This document shows positions 37,483 through 46,962 of a stretch of DNA of 64,000 nt, in pieces; the first letter of the stretch is position 1; every line of letters begins with the position of its first letter. The DNA comes from Staphylococcus ureilyticus (GTDB lineage Bacteria; Bacillota; Bacilli; Staphylococcales; Staphylococcaceae): NCBI RefSeq assembly GCF_002902235.1, contig NZ_PPRL01000084.1, positions 46,784 to 110,783 on the forward strand, written 5' to 3'. The notes beneath the pieces are model-generated. The model was not told the DNA's origin and did no database searches. It was given only the letters and a program-made list of their open reading frames with translations. Made by a program: the position numbers and the translations under genes.

Positions 37483-38655
37483 TTAATTTAATGTATTATA
37501 ATTACGAATATGATCATTGATACTTTCGAGATAGAAAATACCTTTTGTTTCATTTGCTAGCTCAACATCATGGTCAAATTCAAGGTTGTCGAAACGTTTG
37601 AAAAATGTTTCATATGTGTCAACAGAGATTTCTGTACGATGATTTAATAGATTTTTATGTTTTTCTATATCAAGCGCATCTTGATAACCTTCTACTAATT
37701 TACCGCTAAAGAATTCACCAACAGAGCCTGAACCATAGCTGAATAGACCAATTGTATCACCAGCGTTTAAATCGGTATGTGTTTCTAATAATGAAATCAA
37801 GCTTAAGTACAATGACCCAGTATAAATATTACCTACATAACGATTGTAATAAGTTGCCGCGTCATATCCAGAAGTTAATCGTTCTTTAGTTTCTGTGTTG
37901 ATATCTTCAGTTAAGATAGAATCAAGTGCTTTTTTACCCATTTTAGTAAATGGCACGTGGAAACATAATGATTTAAATGTATCTAGTGTAGTATTATATC
38001 TACGTGCATATTCATTCCAACTTTCTTGAAATGAGTGGATATAGGCATCTTTTGATAATGCACCATCTACAAGTGGATACGGTTGTCCACTTGGACGCCA
38101 AAAATCGTATACATCTTCTGTAAATGCAACTGCGTCATCATTTAGTTCAAGAATACGTGGGTTTTGTGTTATCATCATAGCAACTGCACCTGCACCTTGC
38201 GTTGGCTCACCGCCAGATTCTAGGCCGTAGCGCGCAGTGTCACTAGCAATAACTAAAACTTTTTCATTGGGACGGCTAGCGATATAATCTTTCGCTAATT
38301 GAATTGCAGGCGTGGCAGCGTAGCAAGCTTCTTTCATTTCAATACAACGTGCGAATGGTTGAATACCTAAAAGATTATGTATTTGAACTGCAGATGCTTT
38401 AGCAGAATCTATAGCAGATTCAGTTGCAACAATAATCATGCTAATTTGTTTTTTATCATCTTCAGAGATGATTTCTTTGGCAGCATTGGCACCCATAGAT
38501 ACAATATCTTGGCTCATTGGGCTGACTGCCATTTCATTTTGCCCAATACCAATAAGAAATTTATTTGGGTCAACTTGACGAGATTCGGCAAGTTTAGCCA
38601 TGTCTACATAAAAATTTGGAACATAAAAATTGATTTGATCAATACCAACTGTCAT
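37483..38655 (-). CDS. mvaS: Hydroxymethylglutaryl-CoA synthase MvaS
   Basis: A 390-residue enzyme condensing acetyl-CoA with acetoacetyl-CoA to HMG-CoA, the second step of the mevalonate route to isoprenoids. Very close to S. aureus Mva[21 protein letters not shown], the catalytic Cys111 in [25 protein letters not shown] with the catalytic His, and [14 protein letters not shown]. Start at 38655 with AAAGGTG upstream; the in-frame GTG at 38670 overlaps the ribosome binding site. Divergent from the thiolase-mvaA pair across about 100 bases. Confidence 0.97.
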   Translation of the reverse strand: MTVGIDQINFYVPNFYVDMAKLAESRQVDPNKFLIGIGQNEMAVSPMSQDIVSMGANAAKEIISEDDKKQISMIIVATESAIDSAKASAVQIHNLLGIQPFARCIEMKEACYAATPAIQLAKDYIASRPNEKVLVIASDTARYGLESGGEPTQGAGAVAMMITQNPRILELNDDAVAFTEDVYDFWRPSGQPYPLVDGALSKDAYIHSFQESWNEYARRYNTTLDTFKSLCFHVPFTKMGKKALDSILTEDINTETKERLTSGYDAATYYNRYVGNIYTGSLYLSLISLLETHTDLNAGDTIGLFSYGSGSVGEFFSGKLVEGYQDALDIEKHKNLLNHRTEISVDTYETFFKRFDNLEFDHDVELANETKGIFYLESINDHIRNYNTLN

Positions 38656-38757
38656 AAAGTGTATCGACACCTTTCTTTAATAAATAAGCAATTGTATCAT
38701 ATCAAATCACATGTATAAAATACAATGATTTACCACATGTTCAGAAGGAGAATAATA

Positions 38758-39912
38758 ATGAAAAAAATAGCAATCGTAAGTGCCAAGCGGACACCTATAG
38801 GAAAATTCAGAGGAAAATTAAGTAATTATACTGCAGTAGAATTAGGTACAAAATCGTTAGAAGCTGCAATGTCAGCAATTAATCTCAAACCTGAAATGAT
38901 AGAGCAGGTCATTTATGGCAATGTACTTCAAGCTGGAAATGGTCAAAATCCTGCGCGACAAGTTAGTATCAACGCAGGTGTACCTAATACTACACCTGCG
39001 ATGACTATTAATGAAGTCTGTGGTTCAGGATTGAAATCGATTATATTAGGCAAACAACAAATTCAATTAGGTGAAGCAAAAGTAGTAGCAGTAGGAGGCA
39101 TTGAAAGTATGACCAATGCTCCTAAAATACTACTTAACGAAGATGTAGCGCCAGTAGAAAGTTTTATGCATGACGGTTTAACTGATGCATTTCTAAATGT
39201 ACCAATGGGCGTTACTGCAGAGAAAATAGCAGAAAAATATAATGTCACACGAGCACAACAAGATGAATTTGCGAATGACTCGCAACATAAAGCGGCGCAA
39301 GCTTCCAGCTCAGGTAAATTTGATAATGAAATTGTTCCCTTAACAGATAGTGAAGGCCAATTAATGACAGCAGATGAAGGTATTCGTGGAAATAGCAGTG
39401 TTGAAAAATTAAGCACATTAAAAACAATATTTAAAGAAGATGGTACTGTCACAGGAGGGAATGCTTCAAGTATCAACGATGGCGCATCAACAATTATTTT
39501 GATGGATGTAGATTATGCAAAACAAGAAGGATTTGAAATTATTGCAACATTAGGTGAACATGCGGAAATTGGCTGTGATCCTGCCTATATGGGGTACGCA
39601 CCGTACCATGCAGTGACGGAATTATTAGCAAAAGCTAAGAAAGACATAAATGATATTGAAGTTGTAGAAATGACAGAAGCGTTTGCTGCTCAAAGTATAC
39701 CGGTTAAAAATAATTTGGGGATACATCCTGATAAGCTTAACTTATACGGTGGTGCTATTGCTATAGGTCATCCTATAGGTGCGAGTGGTACGCGGTTGGT
39801 GACAACTTTAGTGAATATCTTATCGCAAGAAAATAAACAAAATGGTATTGCAACTGCATGTATTGGTGGCGGTTTAGGTATCGCATTATATGTAGAAAAG
39901 GGGGATGCATGA
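38758..39912 (+). CDS. Acetyl-CoA C-acetyltransferase (thiolase)
   Basis: A 384-residue thiolase II making acetoacetyl-CoA, the substrate of MvaS. Seen: the nucleophile Cys88 in INEVCGSGLKS, the GHPIGASGTR motif with the catalytic His, and ACIGGGLGIAL with the second catalytic Cys near the C-terminus. Start MKKIAIVSAK follows AAGGAGAA; the longer frame from 38725 is unsupported. Its stop codon overlaps the mvaA start region, so it supplies the first step of the pathway in the same transcript. In S. aureus, as I recall, mvaS and mvaA are divergent without a thiolase in between. Confidence 0.93.
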   Translation: MKKIAIVSAKRTPIGKFRGKLSNYTAVELGTKSLEAAMSAINLKPEMIEQVIYGNVLQAGNGQNPARQVSINAGVPNTTPAMTINEVCGSGLKSIILGKQQIQLGEAKVVAVGGIESMTNAPKILLNEDVAPVESFMHDGLTDAFLNVPMGVTAEKIAEKYNVTRAQQDEFANDSQHKAAQASSSGKFDNEIVPLTDSEGQLMTADEGIRGNSSVEKLSTLKTIFKEDGTVTGGNASSINDGASTIILMDVDYAKQEGFEIIATLGEHAEIGCDPAYMGYAPYHAVTELLAKAKKDINDIEVVEMTEAFAAQSIPVKNNLGIHPDKLNLYGGAIAIGHPIGASGTRLVTTLVNILSQENKQNGIATACIGGGLGIALYVEKGDA

Positions 39913-41192
39913 TGTTACCATTAGGCAAAGATTTTCGTCATTTATCACGTGAAGAAAAGTTAAACTGTTTAGTCGAATATGGTTGGTTGAATAAAGAAAA
40001 TCAGGATATGTTATTAACACATCCTTTAATTCCAGAAGAAATAGCTAACAGTTTAATTGAAAATGTGATCGGTCAAGGTGCATTACCTGTCGGATTACTA
40101 CCTGAAATTATTGTAGATGACAAATCATATGTTGTTCCAATGATGGTTGAAGAACCTTCTGTTGTTGCAGCTGCAAGCTATGGTGCAAAATTAGTTAATG
40201 AAGCAGGAGGTTTTCATGTCATCGCTAGTGAGCGGTTAATGATTGGACAAATTGTTTTTGATAACGTAAAGGATACCCAACGCTTATCTCAAAATATTAA
40301 AAATCTTGAACCAAAAATTAAGCAAATTGCAGATGAGTCTTATCCCAGTATTATTAAAAGAGGTGGCGGTTATCGTCGAGTTGAAATAGATACTTTTCCT
40401 GAAGCACAGTTAGTATCACTCAAAGTATTTGTAGATACGAAAGATGCAATGGGCGCTAACATGTTAAATACAATATTAGAGGGGATTTCTGCATATTTAA
40501 AAACAGAAATTGAAGATGTAGATATATTGATGAGTATTCTTTCTAACCATGCCACTGCTTCTGTGGTTAAAGTACAAGGCGAGATAGATGTCCAATCACT
40601 ATCGAAAGATGGACGTGACGGGGCCAAAGTAGCACATAGAATGGAAAGGGCATCTGTGTTAGCGCAAGTAGATATTCATCGTGCAGCAACACATAACAAA
40701 GGTGTTATGAATGGTATTCACGCAGTTGTCTTAGCTACAGGTAATGATACACGCGGCGCCGAAGCCAGTGCTCATGCTTATGCGAGTAAAGATGGACAGT
40801 ATCGAGGCATAGCTACTTGGCAATATGATGCATCACGTCAAAGATTAGTTGGTACGATTGAGGTTCCAATGACATTGGCAACAGTTGGTGGAGGGACACG
40901 TGTATTACCTATTGCACGTGCTGCCTTAGATTTAATGAAAGTTGACTCGGCACAAGAACTTGGTCATGTTGTAGCTGCAGTTGGTTTAGCTCAGAACTTC
41001 GCTGCATGTCGTGCACTTGTTTCAGAAGGTATTCAAAAAGGTCATATGAGTTTACAATATAAATCATTAGCAATTGTCGTAGGTGCTCAAGGTGACGAAA
41101 TTACGAAAGTCGCTGAATTGTTAAAAGAAAAGCCGAGCGCAAATGCGGCTATGGCAGAACAAATTCTCAATCAAATGAGAGAAGCACATTAG
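39912..41192 (+). CDS. mvaA: Hydroxymethylglutaryl-CoA reductase MvaA (class II)
   Basis: A 426-residue class II HMG-CoA reductase forming mevalonate. Seen: EEPSVVAAASYGAKLV with the catalytic Glu, the cofactor motif KDAMGANMLNT, HATASVVKVQGE, GNDTRGAEA with the catalytic Asp, and GHVVAAVGLAQNFAACRALV near the C-terminus. Start MLPLGKDFRHLS matches S. aureus MvaA; ATG 39909 and 39912 are both possible behind GGGGG (39900-39904). It overlaps the thiolase stop (ATGA arrangement), indicating translational coupling. Confidence 0.96.
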   Translation: MLPLGKDFRHLSREEKLNCLVEYGWLNKENQDMLLTHPLIPEEIANSLIENVIGQGALPVGLLPEIIVDDKSYVVPMMVEEPSVVAAASYGAKLVNEAGGFHVIASERLMIGQIVFDNVKDTQRLSQNIKNLEPKIKQIADESYPSIIKRGGGYRRVEIDTFPEAQLVSLKVFVDTKDAMGANMLNTILEGISAYLKTEIEDVDILMSILSNHATASVVKVQGEIDVQSLSKDGRDGAKVAHRMERASVLAQVDIHRAATHNKGVMNGIHAVVLATGNDTRGAEASAHAYASKDGQYRGIATWQYDASRQRLVGTIEVPMTLATVGGGTRVLPIARAALDLMKVDSAQELGHVVAAVGLAQNFAACRALVSEGIQKGHMSLQYKSLAIVVGAQGDEITKVAELLKEKPSANAAMAEQILNQMREAH

Positions 41193-41248
41193 TAATTAAA
41201 TGATGTTTTTATAATAGGTGTAATCGTGTCTTTAAAACATTTTATATG

Positions 41249-41293
41249 AAAGGCGGAGTGATGATACATTGTTTTCATTACTCCGTCTTTTTG
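41249..41293 (+). terminator. Terminator of thiolase-mvaA
   Basis: AAGGCGGAGTGATGA pairs imperfectly with TCATTACTCCGTCTT, followed by TTTTG. Confidence 0.8.
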
Positions 41294-41388
41294 TACAATC
41301 AATCATTGTGAATTAAACTATAAATATTTTATTTTGGGATTTGAGTTCAATATAATATAAATGAAAAGATTAAAAGAAATGAGGGAAT

Positions 41389-42363
41389 ATGATGGGCAAT
41401 AATATACCGGCATTATCATATGATCACACGAATCATTCTGTGGTGCCACTTTTAGCATCGGAACAAAGCCTACAAACAATTACTGCAGAACCGTGGTTGG
41501 AAATTTCAGATGAAGGATTACAATTAGAAGGGTTATGCTTTAATAGAAATGGAGATTTAACACTTTGTGAAGTATTTGGTGGAACTATCTTTCACGTGAC
41601 TTTACCAGACAAAAAAGTCACTCAGCTTTTTAAATCACATAAAGAAAATCCTGCAGCTGTTAAAATCCATAAAGATGGAAGACTATTTGTTTGTTATTTG
41701 GGTGATTTCGAACGTTCGGGTGGCGTGTTTGCGGTTAATGCTGAAGGAAAAGCAGAAGAAACGATTGTGTCAGACATTGATACAGAATACTGTGTGGACG
41801 ATTTAGTGTTTGATAGTAAAGGTGGATTTTATTTCACTGATTTTAGAGGATACTCTACAAATCCTAAAGGCGGTGTATATTATGTTGCGCCAGATTATAA
41901 ATCCATAACGCCTGTGATTCAAAATTTAGCAGTTGCTAATGGCATAGCTTTAAGTACTGACGAAAAAACACTATGGGTAACTGAAACAAATGCGAATCGA
42001 TTACATCGCATTGATTTACTAGAAGATGGCGTAACCATTGCACCATTTGGTGCTTCTATACCTTATCATTTTACTGGCCATGAAGGGCCAGATTCATGTT
42101 GTATAGACAGTGATGATAATTTATATGTTGCAATGTACGGACAAGGCAGAGTGTTAGTGTTTAATAAAAAAGGTTATCCTATTGGACAAATTTTAATACC
42201 AGGACGCGCTCAAGGGCATATGCTTCGTTCAACACATCCAGCATTTATTCCAGGAACGGATCAATTAGTGATTTGTGCCAATGATATTGAACAAGGTGGC
42301 GGTTCTTGGATTTATACAGCAAAGGGATTTGCAAAAGGTCATCATAGCTACCAGTTTCATTAA
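41389..42363 (+). CDS. drp35: Drp35 lactonase
   Basis: A 324-residue six-bladed beta-propeller lactonase (SMP-30/gluconolactonase family), matching S. aureus drug-responsive protein 35 along its length: [59 protein letters not shown] and [20 protein letters not shown]. The Ca2+ ligands (Glu48 region, Asp and Asn of the later motifs) are present. S. aureus Drp35 is induced by cell-wall antibiotics and detergents. Start may be either of two adjacent ATGs. Stands alone with a TATAAT at 41351-41356 upstream. Confidence 0.95.
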   Translation: MMGNNIPALSYDHTNHSVVPLLASEQSLQTITAEPWLEISDEGLQLEGLCFNRNGDLTLCEVFGGTIFHVTLPDKKVTQLFKSHKENPAAVKIHKDGRLFVCYLGDFERSGGVFAVNAEGKAEETIVSDIDTEYCVDDLVFDSKGGFYFTDFRGYSTNPKGGVYYVAPDYKSITPVIQNLAVANGIALSTDEKTLWVTETNANRLHRIDLLEDGVTIAPFGASIPYHFTGHEGPDSCCIDSDDNLYVAMYGQGRVLVFNKKGYPIGQILIPGRAQGHMLRSTHPAFIPGTDQLVICANDIEQGGGSWIYTAKGFAKGHHSYQFH

Positions 42364-42801
42364 AGTAGGATAAAAAAAGCGTTTTAAGTCATTGAGTGGG
42401 ACAGGAATCTCGATTTTTTAATAAGGTTTCGTCATCTCATCGTGACAAGAACAACAAGAACAACAAGCATTAAACAAAGCATAAAGTGATTAACTGAGCT
42501 AAAGTACATGTTTAACTCCTACTAACTTAATGACTGACAATATGAAAGTCTGGGACGAATCAACGTCGTCCCAGACTTTTTCAGTATACACTACCTTTGT
42601 TAGTAGTTTTTGTATATTAATTATGTAGAAATCATAGCATTAAATTGTTAATTGAAGTTTATAAACACGATCGTAAGGCGAGGTGTTTTGTTAATTTTAA
42701 GTATAACAATAAATTAATTGAGATAAAATTCATTAAAAATTTATAAATACACTATTGAAAGCGAATACATTTTTAAGTATGATATAAATTAACAAAGGTA
42801 G
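42364..42801. other. Intergenic stretch with staphylococcal hairpin elements
   Basis: No gene. GAGTGGGACAGGAATCTC near 42396 resembles the start of common staphylococcal intergenic GTGGGACAG repeats. A short AACAACAAG direct repeat lies at 42445-42469. The hairpin at 42546-42580 follows. The last 200 bases are AT-rich and contain the NhaC gene's promoter region. Confidence 0.5.
42546..42580 (+). terminator. Hairpin terminator of the GTCTGGGACG type
   Basis: AGTCTGGGACGA / CGTCCCAGACT stem with a short loop and a T run. Very similar hairpins recur between genes in many staphylococci. Confidence 0.85.
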
Positions 42802-44262
42802 GTGTTTGCTATTTTAAAGTCAAAAGATAAGCATAACGATGAAAAACAGGATTTAAAGAAGCCATTAGGAGTTACGTCGGCAGTTGTTACATTGTCAATT
42901 ATGATTATTACTATGTTAATAACTGTGGCGGTATTAGAAAAAGAACCTCATATACCATTAATGATAGGTACTGCGGTAGCGATTATTGTGACAATGCTAC
43001 ATGGTTATGAATTTAGTGAAGTAGAAGAAATGATGTACAAGGGTATACGGCATGCATTGCCAGCGATTGTTATTATTATACTTGTAGGTTTAGTTATTGG
43101 TTCATGGATTGGTAGTGGTGTTGTAGCAACGATGATATATTATGGACTACAATTAATAGATCCGCGGTATTTTTTAGCAGTTGTAGTTATATTATGTGGT
43201 GTCGTAGCGTTAGCGATTGGAAGTAGTTGGTCTACAATGGCGACTGTTGGTGTAGCTTCAATGGGGATTGGAGTTAGTATGGGGATTTCTCCTGGTATGG
43301 TTGCTGGTGCAGTCATTTGTGGTGCTTATTTTGGGGATAAGATGAGCCCATTATCGGATACAACAAATCTTGCTTCAGGCTTATCTGGCGTTGAATTATT
43401 TGAACATATTAAGCATATGTTCTATACAACTATTCCGGCAGTAATTATTGCATTAATTGCATTTTTCTTTATTGGTATGCAGTATGGCAATAAAAATTTT
43501 GATACGAAACGCATCGATGCAATTCTTAGCACTATGCAAGATAATTTTGTAATTTCACCATGGTTGTTGTTAGTACCTTTAGTAGTTATTGTATTGGTCA
43601 CGTTCAAAGTCCCAGCGATACCAGCCATTTGCGTCGGTATTATATTTGGTTTTTTTGCTCAAATTTTTGTGCAAGGTGGAACAATAACAGAAGCGCTGAC
43701 AGCTTTGCAAACAGGATATACGATTGAATCAGGTAATAAACTTGTAGATGAATTATTTAATCGAGGCGGATTAGAATCAATGTTTTATACGATTTCATTG
43801 ACGTTAGTAGCGATGACTTTTGGTGGTGTGCTGGAATACTCAGGCATGTTATCTGCATTGATTTCAGTGATTTTAAAAGTAGCGAGAACAACTGGTTCAT
43901 TGATTGCATCAGTCATTGTTTCTTGTATTGGTACTAATTTTACATGTTCAGAACAATACATATCTATCATTGTACCTTCTAGAATGTATGCGAGTGCTTT
44001 TAAAGACAAGGGTTTACATCCTAAAAACTTATCTAGGGCATTAGAAGATGGTGGAACGTTGACGTCAGTATTCGTTCCTTGGAACACGTGTGGCGTATTT
44101 ATTGCATCAACGCTAGGCGTATCGGTAATGGAATATGCACCATTTGCTATTGTGAATTACACTGTTCCTATAATTTCAGTCATTTTTGGCTACATTGGGT
44201 TTAAAATAATTAAATTAAAAGATTCAGATAAGGCGCATACAGATAATACTAACTTAGCTTAA
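42802..44262 (+). CDS. NhaC family Na+/H+ antiporter
   Basis: A roughly 483-486-residue membrane antiporter of the NhaC family with about 11-12 membrane segments. Seen: GSSWSTMATVGVASMGIG (near residue 140), GAYFGDKMSPLSDTTNLA (near 180), FTCSEQYISIIVPSRMYA and LEDGGTLTSVFVPWNTCG, all family signatures. The start is uncertain: an in-frame GTG at 42802 is only three bases from AAAGG, while an ATT at 42811 sits well behind AGGTAGGTG, and no ATG fits. It may exchange Na+ for H+ or malate for lactate as in MleN. Confidence 0.87.
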   Translation: MFAILKSKDKHNDEKQDLKKPLGVTSAVVTLSIMIITMLITVAVLEKEPHIPLMIGTAVAIIVTMLHGYEFSEVEEMMYKGIRHALPAIVIIILVGLVIGSWIGSGVVATMIYYGLQLIDPRYFLAVVVILCGVVALAIGSSWSTMATVGVASMGIGVSMGISPGMVAGAVICGAYFGDKMSPLSDTTNLASGLSGVELFEHIKHMFYTTIPAVIIALIAFFFIGMQYGNKNFDTKRIDAILSTMQDNFVISPWLLLVPLVVIVLVTFKVPAIPAICVGIIFGFFAQIFVQGGTITEALTALQTGYTIESGNKLVDELFNRGGLESMFYTISLTLVAMTFGGVLEYSGMLSALISVILKVARTTGSLIASVIVSCIGTNFTCSEQYISIIVPSRMYASAFKDKGLHPKNLSRALEDGGTLTSVFVPWNTCGVFIASTLGVSVMEYAPFAIVNYTVPIISVIFGYIGFKIIKLKDSDKAHTDNTNLA

Positions 44263-44303
44263 TTTTTTTGAATTTTATAAAAATTAATCATTTAATCTAA
44301 ACA

Positions 44304-44344
44304 GAGGAGAAAACAAGTGACACTTACTTGTTTTCTCCTTTTAT
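44304..44344 (+). terminator. Terminator of the NhaC gene
   Basis: AGGAGAAAACAAGT / ACTTGTTTTCTCCT stem followed by TTTATAG. Confidence 0.85.
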
Positions 44345-44509
44345 AGTGAAATTTAGCAAAAAAATTTGAGCACTCGAGTCACTTTAGCTTGTCAACGTGA
44401 TAATCATGCTAATGTTCCAAATGATGAATTGATTTAAAAGATTGAAAAAAAGTTATTTAACCGTATACTAGGATATACAAATTGAAGTTTAATATAGAGG
44501 AGCATATAT

Positions 44510-45385
44510 ATGGATATTAAACATATGAAGTATTTTGTGGAAGTCGTAAATCAACATGGTATGACAAATGCATCTAAATCATTATATATCGCCCAACCAA
44601 CAATAAGTAAAGCGATTAAAGACATTGAAAAAGAATTGGATATGCCACTGTTTGATCGAAGCAAACGCCAACTTGTACTAACAGATGCTGGCTCAGTTTT
44701 TTATCATAAAAGTAAAGAAATCCTATCTTTATACAAAGATTTACCTAAAGAAATTAATAGTCTACTAGGTTTAGAAACAGGTCATATTAGTATTGGTTTG
44801 TCTGCAGTCATGAATATGAATAAATTTATACATATTTTAGGTGAATTCCATCAACAATATCCTAATGTAACTTATAATTTAGTGGAAAATGGTGGCAAAA
44901 TGATTGAACATCAATTAATTAATGATGAAATTGACATCGGTATTACAACTTTACCAGTAGACCAGTCTATTTTCCATTCGTTGCCGTTATATCAAGAAGA
45001 GTTGAAATTAGTTTTGAATAAAGAACATCGTCTTGCGCAATATCAACAAGTGAAAATGAGCATGTTAAAAGACGAAGACTTTATCCTTTTTAATGAAGAT
45101 TTTTACTTGAATGATAAAATTATTGAAGCAGCAAAGAATGCCGGTTATATACCTAATACAATATCTAAGATTTCACAATGGAACTTTATTGAAAATCTGT
45201 TAAATGCTCATCTAGGTGTCAGTATTTTACCGGAAAATATCGTAGGTTTATTAGACAGTGACTTTAAAAATATAACACTTGAAGATCCAGGCATGAGTTG
45301 GGAATTAGGTGTGATATGGAAACGAGATAAATATTTAAGTTATGCAACAAGACAATGGATAGATTTTATGAAGCAACGTTTATAA
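44510..45385 (+). CDS. cidR: LysR-type regulator CidR
   Basis: A 291-residue LysR-type regulator. The N-terminal HTH (MKYFVEVVNQHGMTNASKSL, ISKAIKDIEKELDMPLFDR) and the periplasmic-binding-like effector domain are complete. It lies upstream of cidABC in the same orientation, as in S. aureus, where CidR activates cidABC in response to acetic acid and carbon metabolism. The symbol rests on this arrangement and on overall similarity. The ATG follows AGAGGAGC. Confidence 0.9.
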   Translation: MDIKHMKYFVEVVNQHGMTNASKSLYIAQPTISKAIKDIEKELDMPLFDRSKRQLVLTDAGSVFYHKSKEILSLYKDLPKEINSLLGLETGHISIGLSAVMNMNKFIHILGEFHQQYPNVTYNLVENGGKMIEHQLINDEIDIGITTLPVDQSIFHSLPLYQEELKLVLNKEHRLAQYQQVKMSMLKDEDFILFNEDFYLNDKIIEAAKNAGYIPNTISKISQWNFIENLLNAHLGVSILPENIVGLLDSDFKNITLEDPGMSWELGVIWKRDKYLSYATRQWIDFMKQRL

Positions 45386-45513
45386 AAGAAGCAGATTGGC
45401 GCTACGTACTTATCTAAGGGTATGAGCAACATTTGAATAGAATGATTAGCTCAATAATGCGTTAATAATCGTGTAAATGTTAATCATGATGTTTAATAAT
45501 CCGTATATTTGTG

Positions 45514-45571
45514 GGAGTAGTTTGGGAATCAAAAGAATGTTTTGTTTTCAAACCTATTCCCGCTATTTTTT
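45514..45571 (+). terminator. Terminator of cidR
   Basis: GGGAGTAGTTTG and CAAACCTATTCCC pair with an inner CAAAA/TTTTG stem, followed by GCTATTTTTTAG. Confidence 0.65.
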
Positions 45572-45662
45572 AGCTGTAAAAAACGATACTTAAAAAGTCA
45601 TTTGAAAAGATACATCGAAAAGTAGTCGATCAAATTAATAGGTTATAGCTATTTGGAATATG

Positions 45663-45676
45663 TAAAATCGCTTTCA
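45663..45676 (-). promoter_or_regulatory. cre-like site before cidA
   Basis: On the minus strand TGAAAGCGATTTTA matches the cre consensus TGWNANCGNTNNCA except for one position. CcpA control of cidABC is known in S. aureus, so the site is plausible. Confidence 0.45.
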
Positions 45677-45807
45677 TAGAAAATAGTAATAGGTATTATG
45701 AAAAAACAATATTTTTATTATATTTAATGGCGCGTTATACTTAGTCATGTAATCAACAAAGTAGTTAAAAGTCAGCAGTTCAAAAGTATTAAAAAGGGTG
45801 ATGAGTA

Positions 45808-46194
45808 TTGCAGGTAGCGCTAAAGATTGTCAAAATTATGTTTCAAGCATTAATTATTATGGGTATTACTTTTATTGGTAATAAAATTCAAATGATTTTT
45901 GATATTCCGATTGCAGGCAGTATTGTTGGATTAATTTTATTTTTCTTATTACTGCAATTTAAAATTATTCCGACAAAATGGGTAGAAGAAGGCTCTAAAT
46001 TTTTCTTAGCTACCATGGTATTTTTCTTTGTTCCATCTGTCGTAGGTATTATGGATGTCGCTAGTATGATTAATATTAATTTTGTTTTATTCTTTATCAT
46101 GATTGTTCTAGGCACATGTTGTGTTGCTTTAATTTCAGGTTTTATTGCTGAAAAAATGGTTAAAGCTGAACAATACGGGAATGGTCAAGATTAG
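45808..46194 (+). CDS. cidA: Holin-like protein CidA
   Basis: A 128-residue protein with four membrane segments, matching S. aureus Cid[64 protein letters not shown]. It is proposed to act as a holin-like membrane protein in programmed lysis and in control of acetate-linked cell death. The start codon is TTG 45808, with AAAAAGGGTG upstream. Its stop abuts the cidB ATG with no gap. Confidence 0.92.
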   Translation: MQVALKIVKIMFQALIIMGITFIGNKIQMIFDIPIAGSIVGLILFFLLLQFKIIPTKWVEEGSKFFLATMVFFFVPSVVGIMDVASMININFVLFFIMIVLGTCCVALISGFIAEKMVKAEQYGNGQD

Positions 46195-46881
46195 ATGGTA
46201 CTTCTAAAAGCATTGTTAATGATACTATTGACAGTTTGTATGTACGTTGGAGCAAAAAAATTACAATTTCAATACCGGAGCCCATTTTTAAACCCTGCCC
46301 TTATATCATCGATTGGAATTATCGTTGTATTATTATTATTTAACTTAGATTATCAACAGTACATGGTCGGTGGTAAGTGGATACACCAACTATTAAATTG
46401 TACAGTTGTAACATTAGCATATCCACTATATCAAAATCGTCATAAAATATTAGCTAATGGTAAAACTATATTTAGCAGTGTAATTACAGCAGTAATTTTG
46501 AACTTTGCATTTGTTTATGTCATATTAAAAATGTTTGGTTATTCAAAAGAAGTTATTGTTACGATGTTGCCAAGATCAATTACAGCTGCAGTAGGTATTC
46601 AGGTATCTCACCAAATGGGTGGTGTTGATGCCATAGCAGTGTTATTTATCGTTGCAACTGGTTTAATCGGGAGCATTTTAGGTGCATATTTGATTAAGTT
46701 CGGAAGATTTAAAACTTCTATTGCAAAAGGCCTAACTTTTGGTAATGCATCACATGCTTTTGGTACAGCTCAAGCACTTGATATTGATTTAGAAGCAGGC
46801 GCGTTTAGTTCAATTGGAATGATTTTGACTGCATTATTAAGTTCAATCGTCCTCCCGATACTCATAATCTTTTTATATTAA
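46195..46881 (+). CDS. cidB: CidB, LrgB family membrane protein
   Basis: A 228-residue hydrophobic protein of the LrgB/CidB family, the partner of CidA. Seen: [20 protein letters not shown] near residue 120, [18 protein letters not shown] and [17 protein letters not shown], all family signatures. The ATG directly follows the cidA stop codon, so translation is probably coupled. Recent work links this family to three-carbon or acetate-type metabolite export; the exact role is unsettled. Confidence 0.92.
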   Translation: MVLLKALLMILLTVCMYVGAKKLQFQYRSPFLNPALISSIGIIVVLLLFNLDYQQYMVGGKWIHQLLNCTVVTLAYPLYQNRHKILANGKTIFSSVITAVILNFAFVYVILKMFGYSKEVIVTMLPRSITAAVGIQVSHQMGGVDAIAVLFIVATGLIGSILGAYLIKFGRFKTSIAKGLTFGNASHAFGTAQALDIDLEAGAFSSIGMILTALLSSIVLPILIIFLY

Positions 46882-46962
46882 GCAATAGTGTTAAAGCACA
46901 GTATTAACTATTTTAAGGGATAATAAATAAATCGTTAAAATTTGGAAGGAGCAATTTTTACA

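Larger units (their letters stand above)
45386..45807. other. Intergenic stretch between cidR and cidA
   Basis: The first part holds the cidR terminator (45514-45571); the second holds the cre-like site (45663-45676) and a possible TATACT -10 at 45736-45741 of the cid promoter. CidR should bind here, but I could not single out its box. Confidence 0.5.

Noticed and set aside
42445-42469. Short AACAACAAG repeats, considered as CRISPR or satellite
   Set aside because: Only two to three short units without spacers; simple repeat noise.
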